NCBI GenBank assembly: GCA_905234765.1
Contig: CAJOIF010000022.1
Span: 26,389 to 90,388, forward strand
Length of the DNA stretch: 64,000 nt
Reading direction: 5' to 3'
Origin: an uncultured Bacteroidales bacterium
GTDB taxonomy: Bacteria > Bacteroidota > Bacteroidia > Bacteroidales > F082
The notes beneath the pieces are model-generated. The model was not told the DNA's origin and did no database searches. It worked only from the letters and a program-made list of their open reading frames with translations. Position 1 is the first letter of the stretch. Every line of letters starts with the position of its first letter. Below, piece after piece: positions 1 through 9,292 of this stretch. The translations under genes were made by a program, and so were the position numbers.

Positions 1-31
1 GGACAGAGTTTTGTCCCTATGATTTTTACAG

Positions 32-61
32 AAAAAGGGTGTTCCCTAACGGAAACACCCT
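32..61 (-). terminator. Intrinsic terminator after pfp
   Basis: On the minus strand a GC-rich stem (AGGGTGTT pairing with AACACCCT) is followed by TTTTTC. It lies 23 bp beyond the pfp stop codon. The first 30 bases of the window show no other feature. Confidence 0.75.
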
Positions 62-83
62 CGAAAACTAATTCCTGTAGTCC

Positions 84-1301
84 TTACCACTTCAGAATCT
101 TTCGGAAATCGTATTCCTCAGGATTCGGCAGGTATGCTTTTGCAGCTTCATAGTCATTGGGGCTGATGTACTGCAAGCCATCGTTGAAGATAAGCTCAGC
201 CTTGGGGCCGTTCAAGTTGACGAGACGCGGCTTAATCTTGCCGTTCTCGTCTTCCACGTCCTTCAGATACAGCGGCATGATCTCACCCTTCGGGTTGGTG
301 GTGACCATGGCACCACTCACGCGTTTGTCGAAGAGTTTCTTCACGCCATAACCCAACAATGAGCAGTAGGTCAAGTCGTAGCCGTTCGGCTCAACACAAC
401 GGATGCCGTAGCCGATCTCGACGGGACGGCTCTTCACGTTGAGGCCCAAAGCCTTCAGACGCTGTTGCAACAACAGGTTGAAGATGTGCGCCTTACTGAC
501 ATTGCCCAATTCGGGGTGACCATGTTCGTCGTAAGTGAAGGCCACGCCCGACTTCTCGATTTCCTCATCGCTCATAAAGTGGAACACACCCTCGCTGATG
601 ATGACCACACCATAGTCGACACCCAAGAGCTTGCGCTTCACGATGGAGCTGACCACCAACTTGATGATGGCGTCAAAGGTAACATCGGCTTTGTTGAACA
701 TCTCAGGAATGACGACCATCGGGCAGTGGCAGGCCGAAGTCATACCGAAGGCCAGGTGACCTGCCTCACGACCCATGGCTGACACCACAAACCAGTTGCC
801 GCTGGTGCGGGCATCTTCGTAAATGGTCTGCACCAGATGCACAGCGGCATCTTTGGCAGAGTAGTAGCCGAAAGTCGGGCTGCCCTCGGGCAAAGGCAGG
901 TCGTTGTCGATGGTCTTGGGCACGTGTATGTTCTGGATAGGGAACCCGCTGTTAGCCAAGAACTTGGAGATGCGGTTGGCCGTCGAAGCGGTGTCGTCGC
1001 CACCGATGGTGACCAACAATTTGATGTTGTTCTTGACGAAGAACTCTGTGTTAAACTCCTCATTCTTAGGTTTATAGCGACTCATCTTCAAGGCCGAACC
1101 ACCTTGTTTCAGGATGGCGTCGGCATAGAGGAAGTCCATCTCGACCACATCGGGATTGGGCTTGAAGAGGTTTTTGTAGCCTTCGTTGAGGCCGAGGACG
1201 CGGAAACCGTCCTTGAGGAAGGTCTTGGCCACGGTGCTGATGACCGTGTTGATGCCAGGTGCCGGACCGCCGCCGGCGAGGATTACGATACTTTCTTTCA
1301 T
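84..1301 (-). CDS. pfp: Diphosphate-dependent 6-phosphofructokinase
   Basis: This 405-aa cytosolic enzyme phosphorylates fructose 6-phosphate at C1, probably with pyrophosphate, in the upper part of glycolysis. The N-terminal glycine loop GGGPAPGIN (residues 10-18) binds the phosphoryl donor. The donor-site motif is GGDD (100-103), and the substrate motif is PKTIDND (128-134). The second Asp of GGDD and the Lys of PKTIDND are the residues that distinguish PPi-dependent from ATP-dependent members of the family, which have GGDG. GREAGHLA follows further on, as expected. The ATG at 1301 places the glycine loop at the usual distance from the N terminus. The gene is monocistronic as far as can be seen, with a terminator directly downstream. 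The family assignment is firm; PPi use is inferred from these residues. Confidence 0.95.
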   Translation of the reverse strand: MKESIVILAGGGPAPGINTVISTVAKTFLKDGFRVLGLNEGYKNLFKPNPDVVEMDFLYADAILKQGGSALKMSRYKPKNEEFNTEFFVKNNIKLLVTIGGDDTASTANRISKFLANSGFPIQNIHVPKTIDNDLPLPEGSPTFGYYSAKDAAVHLVQTIYEDARTSGNWFVVSAMGREAGHLAFGMTSACHCPMVVIPEMFNKADVTFDAIIKLVVSSIVKRKLLGVDYGVVIISEGVFHFMSDEEIEKSGVAFTYDEHGHPELGNVSKAHIFNLLLQQRLKALGLNVKSRPVEIGYGIRCVEPNGYDLTYCSLLGYGVKKLFDKRVSGAMVTTNPKGEIMPLYLKDVEDENGKIKPRLVNLNGPKAELIFNDGLQYISPNDYEAAKAYLPNPEEYDFRKILKW

Positions 1302-1355
1302 ACGTTATAATTTAAAGATTTAAAGATCTCAAATTTCAAGATTTTTCAAGTTCGG

Positions 1356-1470
1356 GTCTTTGACTCCCCCGCCCTTCGGGCACCCCCTCAAGAGGGGGAC
1401 GCCTACCGGACGCATGTTTTGCGCCGCTTTGCGCGTCCCCCTTTTAAGGGGGCAGGGGGGATTCAAAGAC
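1356..1470. repeat. 115-bp inverted-repeat element, C/G-run family
   Basis: The two ends are inverted copies of one sequence: GTCTTTGA, then C-runs broken by TG or CG, then AGGGGGACGC. They surround a short central part. A single arm of the same sequence recurs at 9249-9292. It lies between the GH92 stop codon and pfp, and carries no ORF of its own that I would accept. It resembles the small palindromic repeats dispersed between genes in many Bacteroidota and could fold as a long hairpin that ends GH92 transcription. Confidence 0.7.
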
Positions 1471-1488
1471 TCGCTTTGCGCTTACTAT

Positions 1489-4473
1489 TTACTCTATCAC
1501 CAACTCATCACAGAAGATCCAAGCCTTCTGCCCAGCACCGACATGGCCTTCGGGGCAAATGCCAATGGTCTTGGCCACCATCTTCACATAGCGGGCGTTG
1601 GTACGCGGACGCACTTCCATCTCCTGAATGAAGGCGCCGTCGGCATCCTCAGGCACCTCGTTTTTCACCTTGCCCACGCTGCGGAAGCTCTTGCCGTCGT
1701 CGCTGACGAAGTATTCCACCTCGCGCGGCATCCAAATCCAGGAATACGCTTCCTGCAAGAAGCTGCCTGCCAAGCGGTTGATTCTCTTGGCTTGACCCAA
1801 GTCGACAGTGGCAATCAGGTCAACGCCATAATAGCCCTGCCAGGCTCCCGTGCGGAAGTTGTCGGTACCCCGCAGATGATCGATGAGGGCTTTGGTGCCG
1901 CCCGCCGCATATTGTTCGTTGTACATGTTCTCAAGCTTCACGCTGCGGTTGGCATCGATGAGATAATAACTTGCATCGATGGGCAAACTCCAGCGGTCGC
2001 CATAAGCCGACTTGAACAAGGCAGCAGCACGCACCGTGGTGTTCTCCTTCAGGCACAGCGGCAGCTCATACAAAGTGCCGTTCTCTCTCGGGTCGCTGCC
2101 GTCTAAAGTGTAGTAAATCTGTACGCCTTCGACAGGATGATTCATGCTCACCATCAAGCTATCGAAGAAGGTGTCGGACTGGGCGTTGATGGTCGGCACG
2201 ATGACGATGGGGTCGCTGTAGATAGTCATCTTGGGGCAGTTCTCAGGTTGCGTGGCCCAAGTGGAGTTGGGCTGGTCAGTCATAGTGAACTCCAAGGTAC
2301 CGCCATTGAAAACTTCGTCAAACATAATATAACTGGTTTCCAAAGGCTTGCCGTTCAGTTTGACCGACTTCACGTAGCAGTTCTTCTCGCTCAGGTTCTT
2401 GGCGATGATTTCGAACTGCTTGCCGCTCTCGAAGGTCAGGCGGGTGCGCTCAAAACGGGGCAGACCCAGCACATAGTAACCTGCGGCAGGCGTGGCGGGA
2501 TAGAAGCCCAAGGCGGAGAACACGCCCCAGGCCGACATCTGTCCGCAGTCCTCGTTGCCGGCATAGCCGTCGCGACGGTCGGTGTAGAAGTCGTCCATCA
2601 CCTGTTTCACGTATTTCTGCGTCTTGGTGGGTTTGCCCACGAAGTTGTACATATACACGGTGTTGTGGCTCGGCTCGTTGCCGTGGGCATATTGACCGAT
2701 GAGGCCCGTGATGTCGGGTTGCTCGCGTCCCGTCAGGTTGGAGGGAGCGTTGAAGAGTCCGTCCAGCTTGGCCTCGTAGCTGTCTCTGCCTCCCATCAGC
2801 TCGATGTGGCCGTTGACGTCCTGCGGCACGAAGAAACCGTATTGGTAGGAGTTGGCCTCGGTCAGCGTGAAGTTGACCTGGGCGGGGTCGAAGGGACGCA
2901 TCCAGCCACCGTTGCGGCGGCCCTGGAAGAACTGGTTCTCAGGGTTGTAGATATTCTTGTAGGCCTGCGCCCGGGCATAAAACTCTTTGGCAATATCCAT
3001 TTTGCCCATATCCTCGGCCATACGGGCCACGCACCAGTCGTCGTAGGCATATTCGAGGGTCTTCGACGTGGCCTCGCCTTCGAGCTCAATCGGGATGTAG
3101 CCGTATTTCATGTAGGCACCCATGCCTCGGAAGTCCATCTTCGACGAATTGACCATAGCCTCCAAAGCCTTTTCCGTGTCGAAGTCGCGGATGCCCGCAA
3201 AATAGGCGTCGGCGATGACGGGGATGGCGTGGTTGCCAATCATGCAGTAGGTCTCGTTGGCGGCCAGCTCCCAAATGGGCAGCAGGTGGTGCGGGTTAGT
3301 CTCGTACTTATTAATAAAGGTGTTGATGAAATCGAGGGTGCGTTCGCGTTGCATCAAGCTGAACAGCGGGTGCAGGCTGCGGAAGGTGTCCCACAGTGAG
3401 AAGACCGTATAGACGGGACGCTCCGACGTATAGACCTTCAGGTCGTGGGCGCGATAGCGTCCGTCGGCATCGCTGTAGAGGTTGGGGGCCACCATGCAGT
3501 GGTAGAGGGCTGTATAGAACACCGTCTTGTTCGACTCGTTGGGGTCGCTCACCTCATAGCGCAGCAGCTCCTTGTTCCATTTGTCGTAGGCTTTTTGGCG
3601 CAGGGCATCGAAGTCGAAGTCGTTTTCGGCAAGTTCGGCCTTCAGGTTGTTCTTCGCGCCTTCCACATCGACGGCGGAGAGGGCGATGCGCATGACAACA
3701 GGCTGGTCGTCTTCCATGTCGAAGTCGAAGTAGGCCTTGACACGGTCGCCCTGCGCCCTGGGTTCTTCCTCTAAACGGACGCCATTTTCAAATAGGCTGC
3801 AACTCGCCATAGGCTTCGAGAACTCGGCGTAGAAATAGAGGTATTGCTCGTTGGCCCAGTCACGAGTCTTGCGGAAACCGCTGATGGCGTTTTCGTTCTC
3901 CACTTGGAGCCACGATTCGTACACGAACTCGTCGTTGACACCTTCCACCATGTCAAGGAACAGATGGGCTTCGGCACCTTGAGGGAAAGTGCAACGCATC
4001 ATACCGACACGGTCGCCAGTGGTCAGTTCCACTTTAGTATTATAGTCGTCGAGCAAAACTGAATAATAGCCCGCTTGAGCATCCTCGTTCTCGTGCTGGA
4101 AAGCAGAGCGATAGCCCGAAGCGGTGTTTTCCTCGTCGCCTTTATCGAGTTTCACTTCGCCTACAATGGGCATAAAGCGGAAGTCGCCATAGTCGGAACA
4201 GCCCGTGCCACTGAGGTGGGTGGTGCTGAAACCGAGAATGGTGTGGTCGGTGGTGTGGTAGCCGGAGCAGCCGTCCCAGTCGTTCATGCGGGTATCGGGG
4301 CTGAACTGAACCATGCCGAAAGGCACCGTGGCGCCCGGGAAGGTGTGGCCGTGGCCGCCCGTCCCAATGAACAGGTCGACATAGTTGGCGGGGTCAGTGA
4401 CATAATCGGTCTTAGGTTGCTGCGTACAAGCCGCGAGGCATAACAGCAACAGGGGTAGAATCATTTTTTTCAT
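1489..4473 (-). CDS. GH92 family alpha-mannosidase, lipoprotein
   Basis: The product (994 aa) is an exo-acting alpha-mannosidase of glycoside hydrolase family 92, probably anchored on the cell surface. It begins with a lipoprotein signal ending LLLLCLAAC. The family's N-terminal beta-sandwich starts with YVDLFIGTGGHGHTFPGA and the (alpha/alpha)6 catalytic part contains YTVFSLWDTFRSLHPL and the late block GNEDCGQMSAWGVFSALGFYP. Two C-terminal additions follow: a chitobiase-type C-terminal domain (around IYYTLDGSDPREN) and an F5/8 type C-like carbohydrate-binding domain near the end. I chose the ATG at 4473; the in-frame GTG at 4494 would put seven residues ahead of a perfect signal peptide. 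GH92 enzymes in Bacteroidales usually trim N-glycans or fungal mannan. No SusC/SusD pair adjoins it, so the target glycan cannot be read from context. Confidence 0.93.
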   Translation of the reverse strand: MKKMILPLLLLCLAACTQQPKTDYVTDPANYVDLFIGTGGHGHTFPGATVPFGMVQFSPDTRMNDWDGCSGYHTTDHTILGFSTTHLSGTGCSDYGDFRFMPIVGEVKLDKGDEENTASGYRSAFQHENEDAQAGYYSVLLDDYNTKVELTTGDRVGMMRCTFPQGAEAHLFLDMVEGVNDEFVYESWLQVENENAISGFRKTRDWANEQYLYFYAEFSKPMASCSLFENGVRLEEEPRAQGDRVKAYFDFDMEDDQPVVMRIALSAVDVEGAKNNLKAELAENDFDFDALRQKAYDKWNKELLRYEVSDPNESNKTVFYTALYHCMVAPNLYSDADGRYRAHDLKVYTSERPVYTVFSLWDTFRSLHPLFSLMQRERTLDFINTFINKYETNPHHLLPIWELAANETYCMIGNHAIPVIADAYFAGIRDFDTEKALEAMVNSSKMDFRGMGAYMKYGYIPIELEGEATSKTLEYAYDDWCVARMAEDMGKMDIAKEFYARAQAYKNIYNPENQFFQGRRNGGWMRPFDPAQVNFTLTEANSYQYGFFVPQDVNGHIELMGGRDSYEAKLDGLFNAPSNLTGREQPDITGLIGQYAHGNEPSHNTVYMYNFVGKPTKTQKYVKQVMDDFYTDRRDGYAGNEDCGQMSAWGVFSALGFYPATPAAGYYVLGLPRFERTRLTFESGKQFEIIAKNLSEKNCYVKSVKLNGKPLETSYIMFDEVFNGGTLEFTMTDQPNSTWATQPENCPKMTIYSDPIVIVPTINAQSDTFFDSLMVSMNHPVEGVQIYYTLDGSDPRENGTLYELPLCLKENTTVRAAALFKSAYGDRWSLPIDASYYLIDANRSVKLENMYNEQYAAGGTKALIDHLRGTDNFRTGAWQGYYGVDLIATVDLGQAKRINRLAGSFLQEAYSWIWMPREVEYFVSDDGKSFRSVGKVKNEVPEDADGAFIQEMEVRPRTNARYVKMVAKTIGICPEGHVGAGQKAWIFCDELVIE

Positions 4474-4607
4474 AGGACTGATAATAACTTTCACGCCGTA
4501 AAATTAGGAATAATCCTTGATTCTGGCACAACATTTGCGAGAAAAAAACACATTCGGAAAAAAAGTGAAAAAAAACCAAAAAAACGCTACACTATCAAAA
4601 AAATGTC

Positions 4608-4615
4608 TATATTTG
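4608..4615 (+). promoter_or_regulatory. -7 box TATATTTG for the Asp-box T9SS gene
   Basis: The box matches Bacteroidota TAnnTTTG, 55 bp before the ATG at 4671. The surrounding 4500-4670 is very A-rich, and no clear -33 TTG lies at 19-21 bp. Confidence 0.6.
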
Positions 4616-4670
4616 CAGGCTCAACAACTGTAAAAAACACAATTTATTCATTAACTAAAAATTAAGTACT

Positions 4671-6665
4671 ATGAAAAAGGTTTTATTCCTTTCACTCATC
4701 CTTTCCATTGGGATGATGGGCTTTGCCCAAAGACCGCTCAACAAAAAGAGCGACATCGCAAAAGCCAATGTGCTGACCCAGGTCCAAAACAAGATTGAGA
4801 CCGAAGCTCCTGCTGAAAACTTCAATCACGAAGTGATGACCAAAGCCGCTCAAAGCAGAGACATGAACTCCATTTTTGAGACGGAAACCATGATCAGTAA
4901 CTTCTACGACCTGCAGAGCAACAGCGCTCTCGGCAACCGTATCGCCACTTGGCCTGACGGAAGCGTGGCTGTCACCATGACTTGGGACAACTCAGAATCC
5001 TCCAGCTACACCAACCGTGGTACTGGTTACAACTACTATGACGGCGAAGCTTTCGGTGACATGCCTGAAGATCGCGTCGAAAGCAGCTACTCTGGCTGGC
5101 CGAGCATCGCTCCTGTTGGCAACGGCGAAATCCTCGCTTCCCACGGCGGCGGCAATGTCAACATCTTCAAGAGAGAAACCAAAGGCGAAGGCGACTGGGA
5201 GCAAGTGGCCCAGCTGAAGGACTGCACTTGGCCGAGAATCGCCACCACCGGTGACGGCCAGTATGTCCACGTTGTTTGCGCTGAGCAAGATGCCAACAAC
5301 ACCGTTATTAACTATGTGTACTATTCACGTTCCACCGACTACGGCCAAACCTTCACCGAGATTGCCGATCCTCCGCAAGTTGATGTTGCTGGCATGTACA
5401 GAAACGACATCGGTGCCGACGACTATGTGATCGCCACCAACGGCAACACCATCGCCATCCTCTTCGCTTCGATGAACTACGATGTGTTCTACATCATTTC
5501 CCGCGACAATGGTGAGACCTGGGAGAAGCAAATCGTTGCTCCGTTCCCCTATGACCACAGCATTGACTGGAACCAGACCGCCATTACCTCTGACACCGAC
5601 TCCATCTGGTGCTGCGACAACACCGCCAACATCGCTGTTGACGACAACGGCGTGGTTCACGTGGTCTTCGCTCTGAGCCGTTGGGCTCCCGCCCCTGATA
5701 GCGGCGCTGGCTACTACACCTACTGGCCCTTCACTCAAGGCATAGTCTATTGGAACTCTGAATACACCAACGAACAAGGTGGTCACGAAATCCCGATGTT
5801 CGGTGACTGGAGTGGCGATGCCGCCCACCCGGACTGGGCCTTCAATGGCACCAATGGTGTTGCCAACACCTTGATGGACGACCGTCTTTGGGAACTTGCT
5901 GAAGCAGACGGACACCAACACCTCCACCTTTTCGGCTTTGTCGATGACAACAACAATGGTGTCTACGGTGAATATACCGATCTGTGGGACAACCACGGCG
6001 ATGCCAACAGCTACCGCACCCACGGTATTGCTACCATGCCTTGCATCAGCGTTGACAACTGGGGCAATATCGCCTGCATGTACAGCTGCCTCTCCGAGAC
6101 CCGCATTTGGACCAGCACCTGGTATTACAGAGGTGCCTACCTCACCTTCAGAGAAGCCGACGGCACATGGCATGACGATGTCATGAACCTCAACGCCGAC
6201 TTCACTCACGCCTATGGTGAAGTTTACTACACCACCGCCGCTTCGCAAGGTGTAGACGGCAGCTTCTGGTTCGCCTATATGGAAGACAGCACTCCTGGCC
6301 TCTATGTCGATGGCGACGGTGCTCCGTCCACTCCTAACAGCCTCTATGCTGTGCAAATCACCCCGATCGATGAACCCTTCTGGGGTGTCAAGGAACAAGA
6401 AGCCATCAACCCGATGACCTCCGTGCGCGTGTATCCTAACCCTGCCACCGACGTGCTCAACATCGAAGTGAACGCTTCACAGAGCAGCGCCATGAGCATC
6501 AACGTGTACAACATCATGGGTCAGAAGGTCATGGAACAGAATGTCAACGTCAACGCTGGCGTCAATGTTCCCACCATCAACACTGCTGACTTCACCAGCG
6601 GCATCTACTTCGTCACTGTGAAGGCCAACGGTTTTGAGAACACCATGAAGTTCATTGTGAAGTAA
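4671..6665 (+). CDS. Secreted Asp-box protein with T9SS sorting domain
   Basis: This 664-aa exported protein starts with a Sec signal peptide (MKKVLFLSLILSIGMMGFAQ). The middle carries at least two Asp-box motifs of the sialidase/BNR type, STDYGQTF and SRDNGETW, so most of the chain probably forms a beta-propeller. The last ~80 residues are a type A T9SS sorting domain: VRVYPNPATDVLNIE, then YNIMGQKV and a final GIYFVTVKANG...KFIVK. Such domains direct passage through the outer membrane and attachment or release at the surface. The sialidase catalytic Arg triad and FRIP motif are not evident, so I do not call it a sialidase; it may bind rather than cleave. It is monocistronic, with its own promoter and a strong terminator shared with priA. 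Confidence 0.85.
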   Translation: MKKVLFLSLILSIGMMGFAQRPLNKKSDIAKANVLTQVQNKIETEAPAENFNHEVMTKAAQSRDMNSIFETETMISNFYDLQSNSALGNRIATWPDGSVAVTMTWDNSESSSYTNRGTGYNYYDGEAFGDMPEDRVESSYSGWPSIAPVGNGEILASHGGGNVNIFKRETKGEGDWEQVAQLKDCTWPRIATTGDGQYVHVVCAEQDANNTVINYVYYSRSTDYGQTFTEIADPPQVDVAGMYRNDIGADDYVIATNGNTIAILFASMNYDVFYIISRDNGETWEKQIVAPFPYDHSIDWNQTAITSDTDSIWCCDNTANIAVDDNGVVHVVFALSRWAPAPDSGAGYYTYWPFTQGIVYWNSEYTNEQGGHEIPMFGDWSGDAAHPDWAFNGTNGVANTLMDDRLWELAEADGHQHLHLFGFVDDNNNGVYGEYTDLWDNHGDANSYRTHGIATMPCISVDNWGNIACMYSCLSETRIWTSTWYYRGAYLTFREADGTWHDDVMNLNADFTHAYGEVYYTTAASQGVDGSFWFAYMEDSTPGLYVDGDGAPSTPNSLYAVQITPIDEPFWGVKEQEAINPMTSVRVYPNPATDVLNIEVNASQSSAMSINVYNIMGQKVMEQNVNVNAGVNVPTINTADFTSGIYFVTVKANGFENTMKFIVK

Positions 6666-6685
6666 GCATTCACATTGAAACGATG

Positions 6686-6718
6686 AAAAAAGGAGACCTT
6701 TCGAGGTCTCCTTTTTTT
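6686..6718. terminator. Bidirectional terminator between T9SS gene and priA
   Basis: A perfect 14-bp stem (AAAAAAGGAGACCT and its complement) is closed by a TTCG tetraloop and flanked by A- and T-runs. It lies between two convergent genes and can serve both strands. Confidence 0.9.
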
Positions 6719-6724
6719 ATTGCC

Positions 6725-9217
6725 TTACAAGGGATCAACGTCGATTTGCACTTGCACCGCCTTGTAGTCGGAATTCTGCTGAAACAAATGGATCTGCTCT
6801 GCTATCAACTCCTTTACCTTTTGGGTGTTGTAGTCGCGACGGAACTTTACCATCATCTGCTTGATATACAGATTCTTCACCCTTGAGACCATAGGATACT
6901 CCGGCCCGAGCAAATCCTGCTTGAAGATGGGACGAAGCATGGCAGCCAATTCCGCCGCGGCAGGATTGAGCTTCTGGTAATCCTTATGTTTCAGGCGAAT
7001 CAGGACCAAACGATAAAACGGGGGATAGCCAAACTGGCGACGGATGACCATCTGCTTGTCGTAAAGGCCTCGGAAATCATTACGCAACACATCCTGCAAC
7101 ACGGGATGCGCTGGCTCGTAAGTTTGAATGATGACCTTGCCCTGCTTGCCCTTGCGACCTGCACGTCCCGCCACCTGCGCCATCAGCTGGAAACTGCGCT
7201 CGTGGGCACGGAAATCGGGGAAGGAGAGCATGTTGTCGGCGTTGAGGATGCCCACCACCTTCACTGAGTCGAAGTCCAGTCCCTTGGTAACCATCTGCGT
7301 ACCCACCAAGATGTCGGTATCCTTGTCCTGAAACGACTCCAAGATGCTTTGGTAGTCGTTTTTCGAACGCGTGGTATCCAAGTCGAGGCGGGCAACCTTG
7401 GCTTCGGGTATCACGAGACTCAAGTCCTCTTCGATCTTTTCGGTGCCGAAGCCGTGCATGCGGATGTTGGTGCTGTGACAGACAGGGCATTCCGTGGGCA
7501 CCGAAGCCGTGTAGCCGCAATAATGGCAGCGCAATACGTTCTGACTCTTGTGGTAAATCAAGCTCACGTCGCAGTTGATGCACTGCGGCACATAGTGACA
7601 CTCGTCGCACTCCAAACGCAAGGAGAAACCGCGCCGGTTCTGGAACAGGATGGCTTGGTTGTGCTCGTCCAAAGTCTCTTTCATCGCATCCAGCAAGGTG
7701 CTGCCAAAATCGGCTTTCACGGTCTTGCGCCGACGTTCCACACGCATGTCGCTGAGGATGATTTCAGGCATCTGCACCCCGCCAAAGCGTTCGGTGATTT
7801 CCACCAGACGATAGCGACCGTTCAAAGCGTTGTAATAGCTCTCATACGAGGGCGTAGCCGAGCCCAACACAACACTGGCACCATGCATGGCGGCCAGCAC
7901 AATGGCGGCATCACGGGCGTTATAACGCGGCGCAGGGTCGATTTGCTTGAAGCTGCTGTCGTGCTCCTCGTCGACAATGATGAGGCCGATGTCAGAATAA
8001 GGCAAAAAGATAGCCGAACGCGAGCCTATGATAATCTGGTGCTTCGGCGACTGCGTTTGCCCGAAGTCACGCACTTGTTCCCACACCTCGACCCTTTCGT
8101 TGTTGCCGTAGCGCGAGTGATACACGCCCAACCTGTCGCCAAAATAGGCCTTCAAGCGGTTGATAATCTGCGCAGTAAGGGCAATCTCTGGCAACAGATA
8201 CAACACCTGCTTGCCCTTGTCGATGGCCTCCTTGATGAGCTTGATGTAGATTTCGGTCTTTCCCGAAGCGGTCACGCCATGCAGCAGCACGGGCTTGTTT
8301 TCACCAAATCCTACCTTTATTTCTTGCAAGGCTTTTTGCTGTGCCTCCGTAAGTTGTATGCTGTCCACATCGGTCTGCACATTGAATTCCTTCAGCCGAC
8401 TGACCTTGCGCTCATACACCTCAAAGATACCTTTGTCAGCCATGGTTTTCAATATCGTCGAACTGGCATCCGCCTTTTTTAGCAGGACTTTGGCCATGAG
8501 ATCGTTGTCGGTATCACCACCAAGGGTGATAAAGGCTAACAGCACTTCCAATTGCTTGTAAGCGCGTTTCTCCAGACCATTCATCAGTTCCTGAAGCCTC
8601 GCTTCATCGCGATAATCAGCTGACAGCCTGACAAAGCGTTCATATTTGGCCTTGTATTTCTCACCCAGTTCCTCCTCCATCACCAGAATGCCTTTCTCCA
8701 TCATCGTGTGGACGAGTGGCATCACCTTCTTGAAACCGATGATTTTGCTCACTTCGCTGATGGCGATTTTCGGCTTGATTTGCAAGGCCTCGACAATCAG
8801 GTACTCAAAATCGTTCAATGCCACGGAGTCGAGGACGTAATCGGGCGCAAGGGTCACCGTCGTCTCGCTGCTCAACTTCAGGGCAGAAGGCAATGCCGCC
8901 TGCATCACCTCGCCTGTGTGACACATGTAATAGGTCTTCACCCAGTCCCAAAACTTCAACTGCTTCTCATTGACCAAAGGTTGGTCGTCCAACAAATCCA
9001 TCAGATACTTCACCTCCACCGACGGCACCGTTTCCGTCAGCCCGACAATGAGCCCCGACATGATTTTGGTCTTCCCAAACTGCACCACAGCCCTTTGACC
9101 CACGCGCACTTTGTCGTTCAAGTCGAATGGGACGCGATAGGTGAAGGTGCCGGGAACAGGGATGGGCAACAACACCTCGGCAAAAAGGGTGATTCTATCG
9201 GATGAAGGTTGGGTCAA
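6725..9217 (-). CDS. priA: Primosomal protein N' (replication restart helicase)
   Basis: PriA (830 aa) restarts stalled replication forks by unwinding the lagging strand and recruiting the primosome. The N-terminal DNA-binding part is followed by a superfamily 2 helicase core with Walker A HGVTASGKTEIYI (about 312-322) and the DEEH box (about 416-419). The zinc-binding insert has eight cysteines arranged as CDEC, CINC, CHYC and CPVC (about 535-580). The late helicase motif QVAGRAGR is present. The length is normal for Bacteroidota PriA. The start is uncertain: the reading frame has TTG at 9217 and no earlier in-frame ATG, and starting later would cut into the N-terminal domain. A C/G-run repeat lies just upstream. 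Confidence 0.95.
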   Translation of the reverse strand: MTQPSSDRITLFAEVLLPIPVPGTFTYRVPFDLNDKVRVGQRAVVQFGKTKIMSGLIVGLTETVPSVEVKYLMDLLDDQPLVNEKQLKFWDWVKTYYMCHTGEVMQAALPSALKLSSETTVTLAPDYVLDSVALNDFEYLIVEALQIKPKIAISEVSKIIGFKKVMPLVHTMMEKGILVMEEELGEKYKAKYERFVRLSADYRDEARLQELMNGLEKRAYKQLEVLLAFITLGGDTDNDLMAKVLLKKADASSTILKTMADKGIFEVYERKVSRLKEFNVQTDVDSIQLTEAQQKALQEIKVGFGENKPVLLHGVTASGKTEIYIKLIKEAIDKGKQVLYLLPEIALTAQIINRLKAYFGDRLGVYHSRYGNNERVEVWEQVRDFGQTQSPKHQIIIGSRSAIFLPYSDIGLIIVDEEHDSSFKQIDPAPRYNARDAAIVLAAMHGASVVLGSATPSYESYYNALNGRYRLVEITERFGGVQMPEIILSDMRVERRRKTVKADFGSTLLDAMKETLDEHNQAILFQNRRGFSLRLECDECHYVPQCINCDVSLIYHKSQNVLRCHYCGYTASVPTECPVCHSTNIRMHGFGTEKIEEDLSLVIPEAKVARLDLDTTRSKNDYQSILESFQDKDTDILVGTQMVTKGLDFDSVKVVGILNADNMLSFPDFRAHERSFQLMAQVAGRAGRKGKQGKVIIQTYEPAHPVLQDVLRNDFRGLYDKQMVIRRQFGYPPFYRLVLIRLKHKDYQKLNPAAAELAAMLRPIFKQDLLGPEYPMVSRVKNLYIKQMMVKFRRDYNTQKVKELIAEQIHLFQQNSDYKAVQVQIDVDPL

Positions 9218-9248
9218 TGTGTTTAGATTTTATATGGGAAATGTGTTG

Positions 9249-9292
9249 TTTGAATCCCCCTTGCCCCCTTAAAAGGGGGAGACGCAAAGCGT
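9249..9292. repeat. Single-arm copy of the C/G-run repeat
   Basis: This 44-bp stretch (TTTGAATC, C-runs, TTAAAA, G-run, then GACGC) matches one arm of the element at 1356-1470. It runs up to the stop codon of the DUF5103 gene and fills the gap to priA. It can itself fold through its CCCCCTTAAAAGGGGG core. Confidence 0.7.

Noticed and set aside
1356..1470. Insertion sequence or MITE with transposase
   Set aside because: 115 bp with inverted arms and no transposase frame; kept only as a repeat.
2137..3399. Long open frame on the plus strand opposite the GH92 gene (420 codons)
   Set aside because: It is antisense to a well-supported enzyme gene and reads as low-complexity His/Val/Ala/Gly protein typical of a shadow frame; no promoter or family match.
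4671..6665. Sialidase call for the Asp-box T9SS protein
   Set aside because: Asp boxes are shared by many non-sialidase propellers and the Arg triad and FRIP motif were not found.
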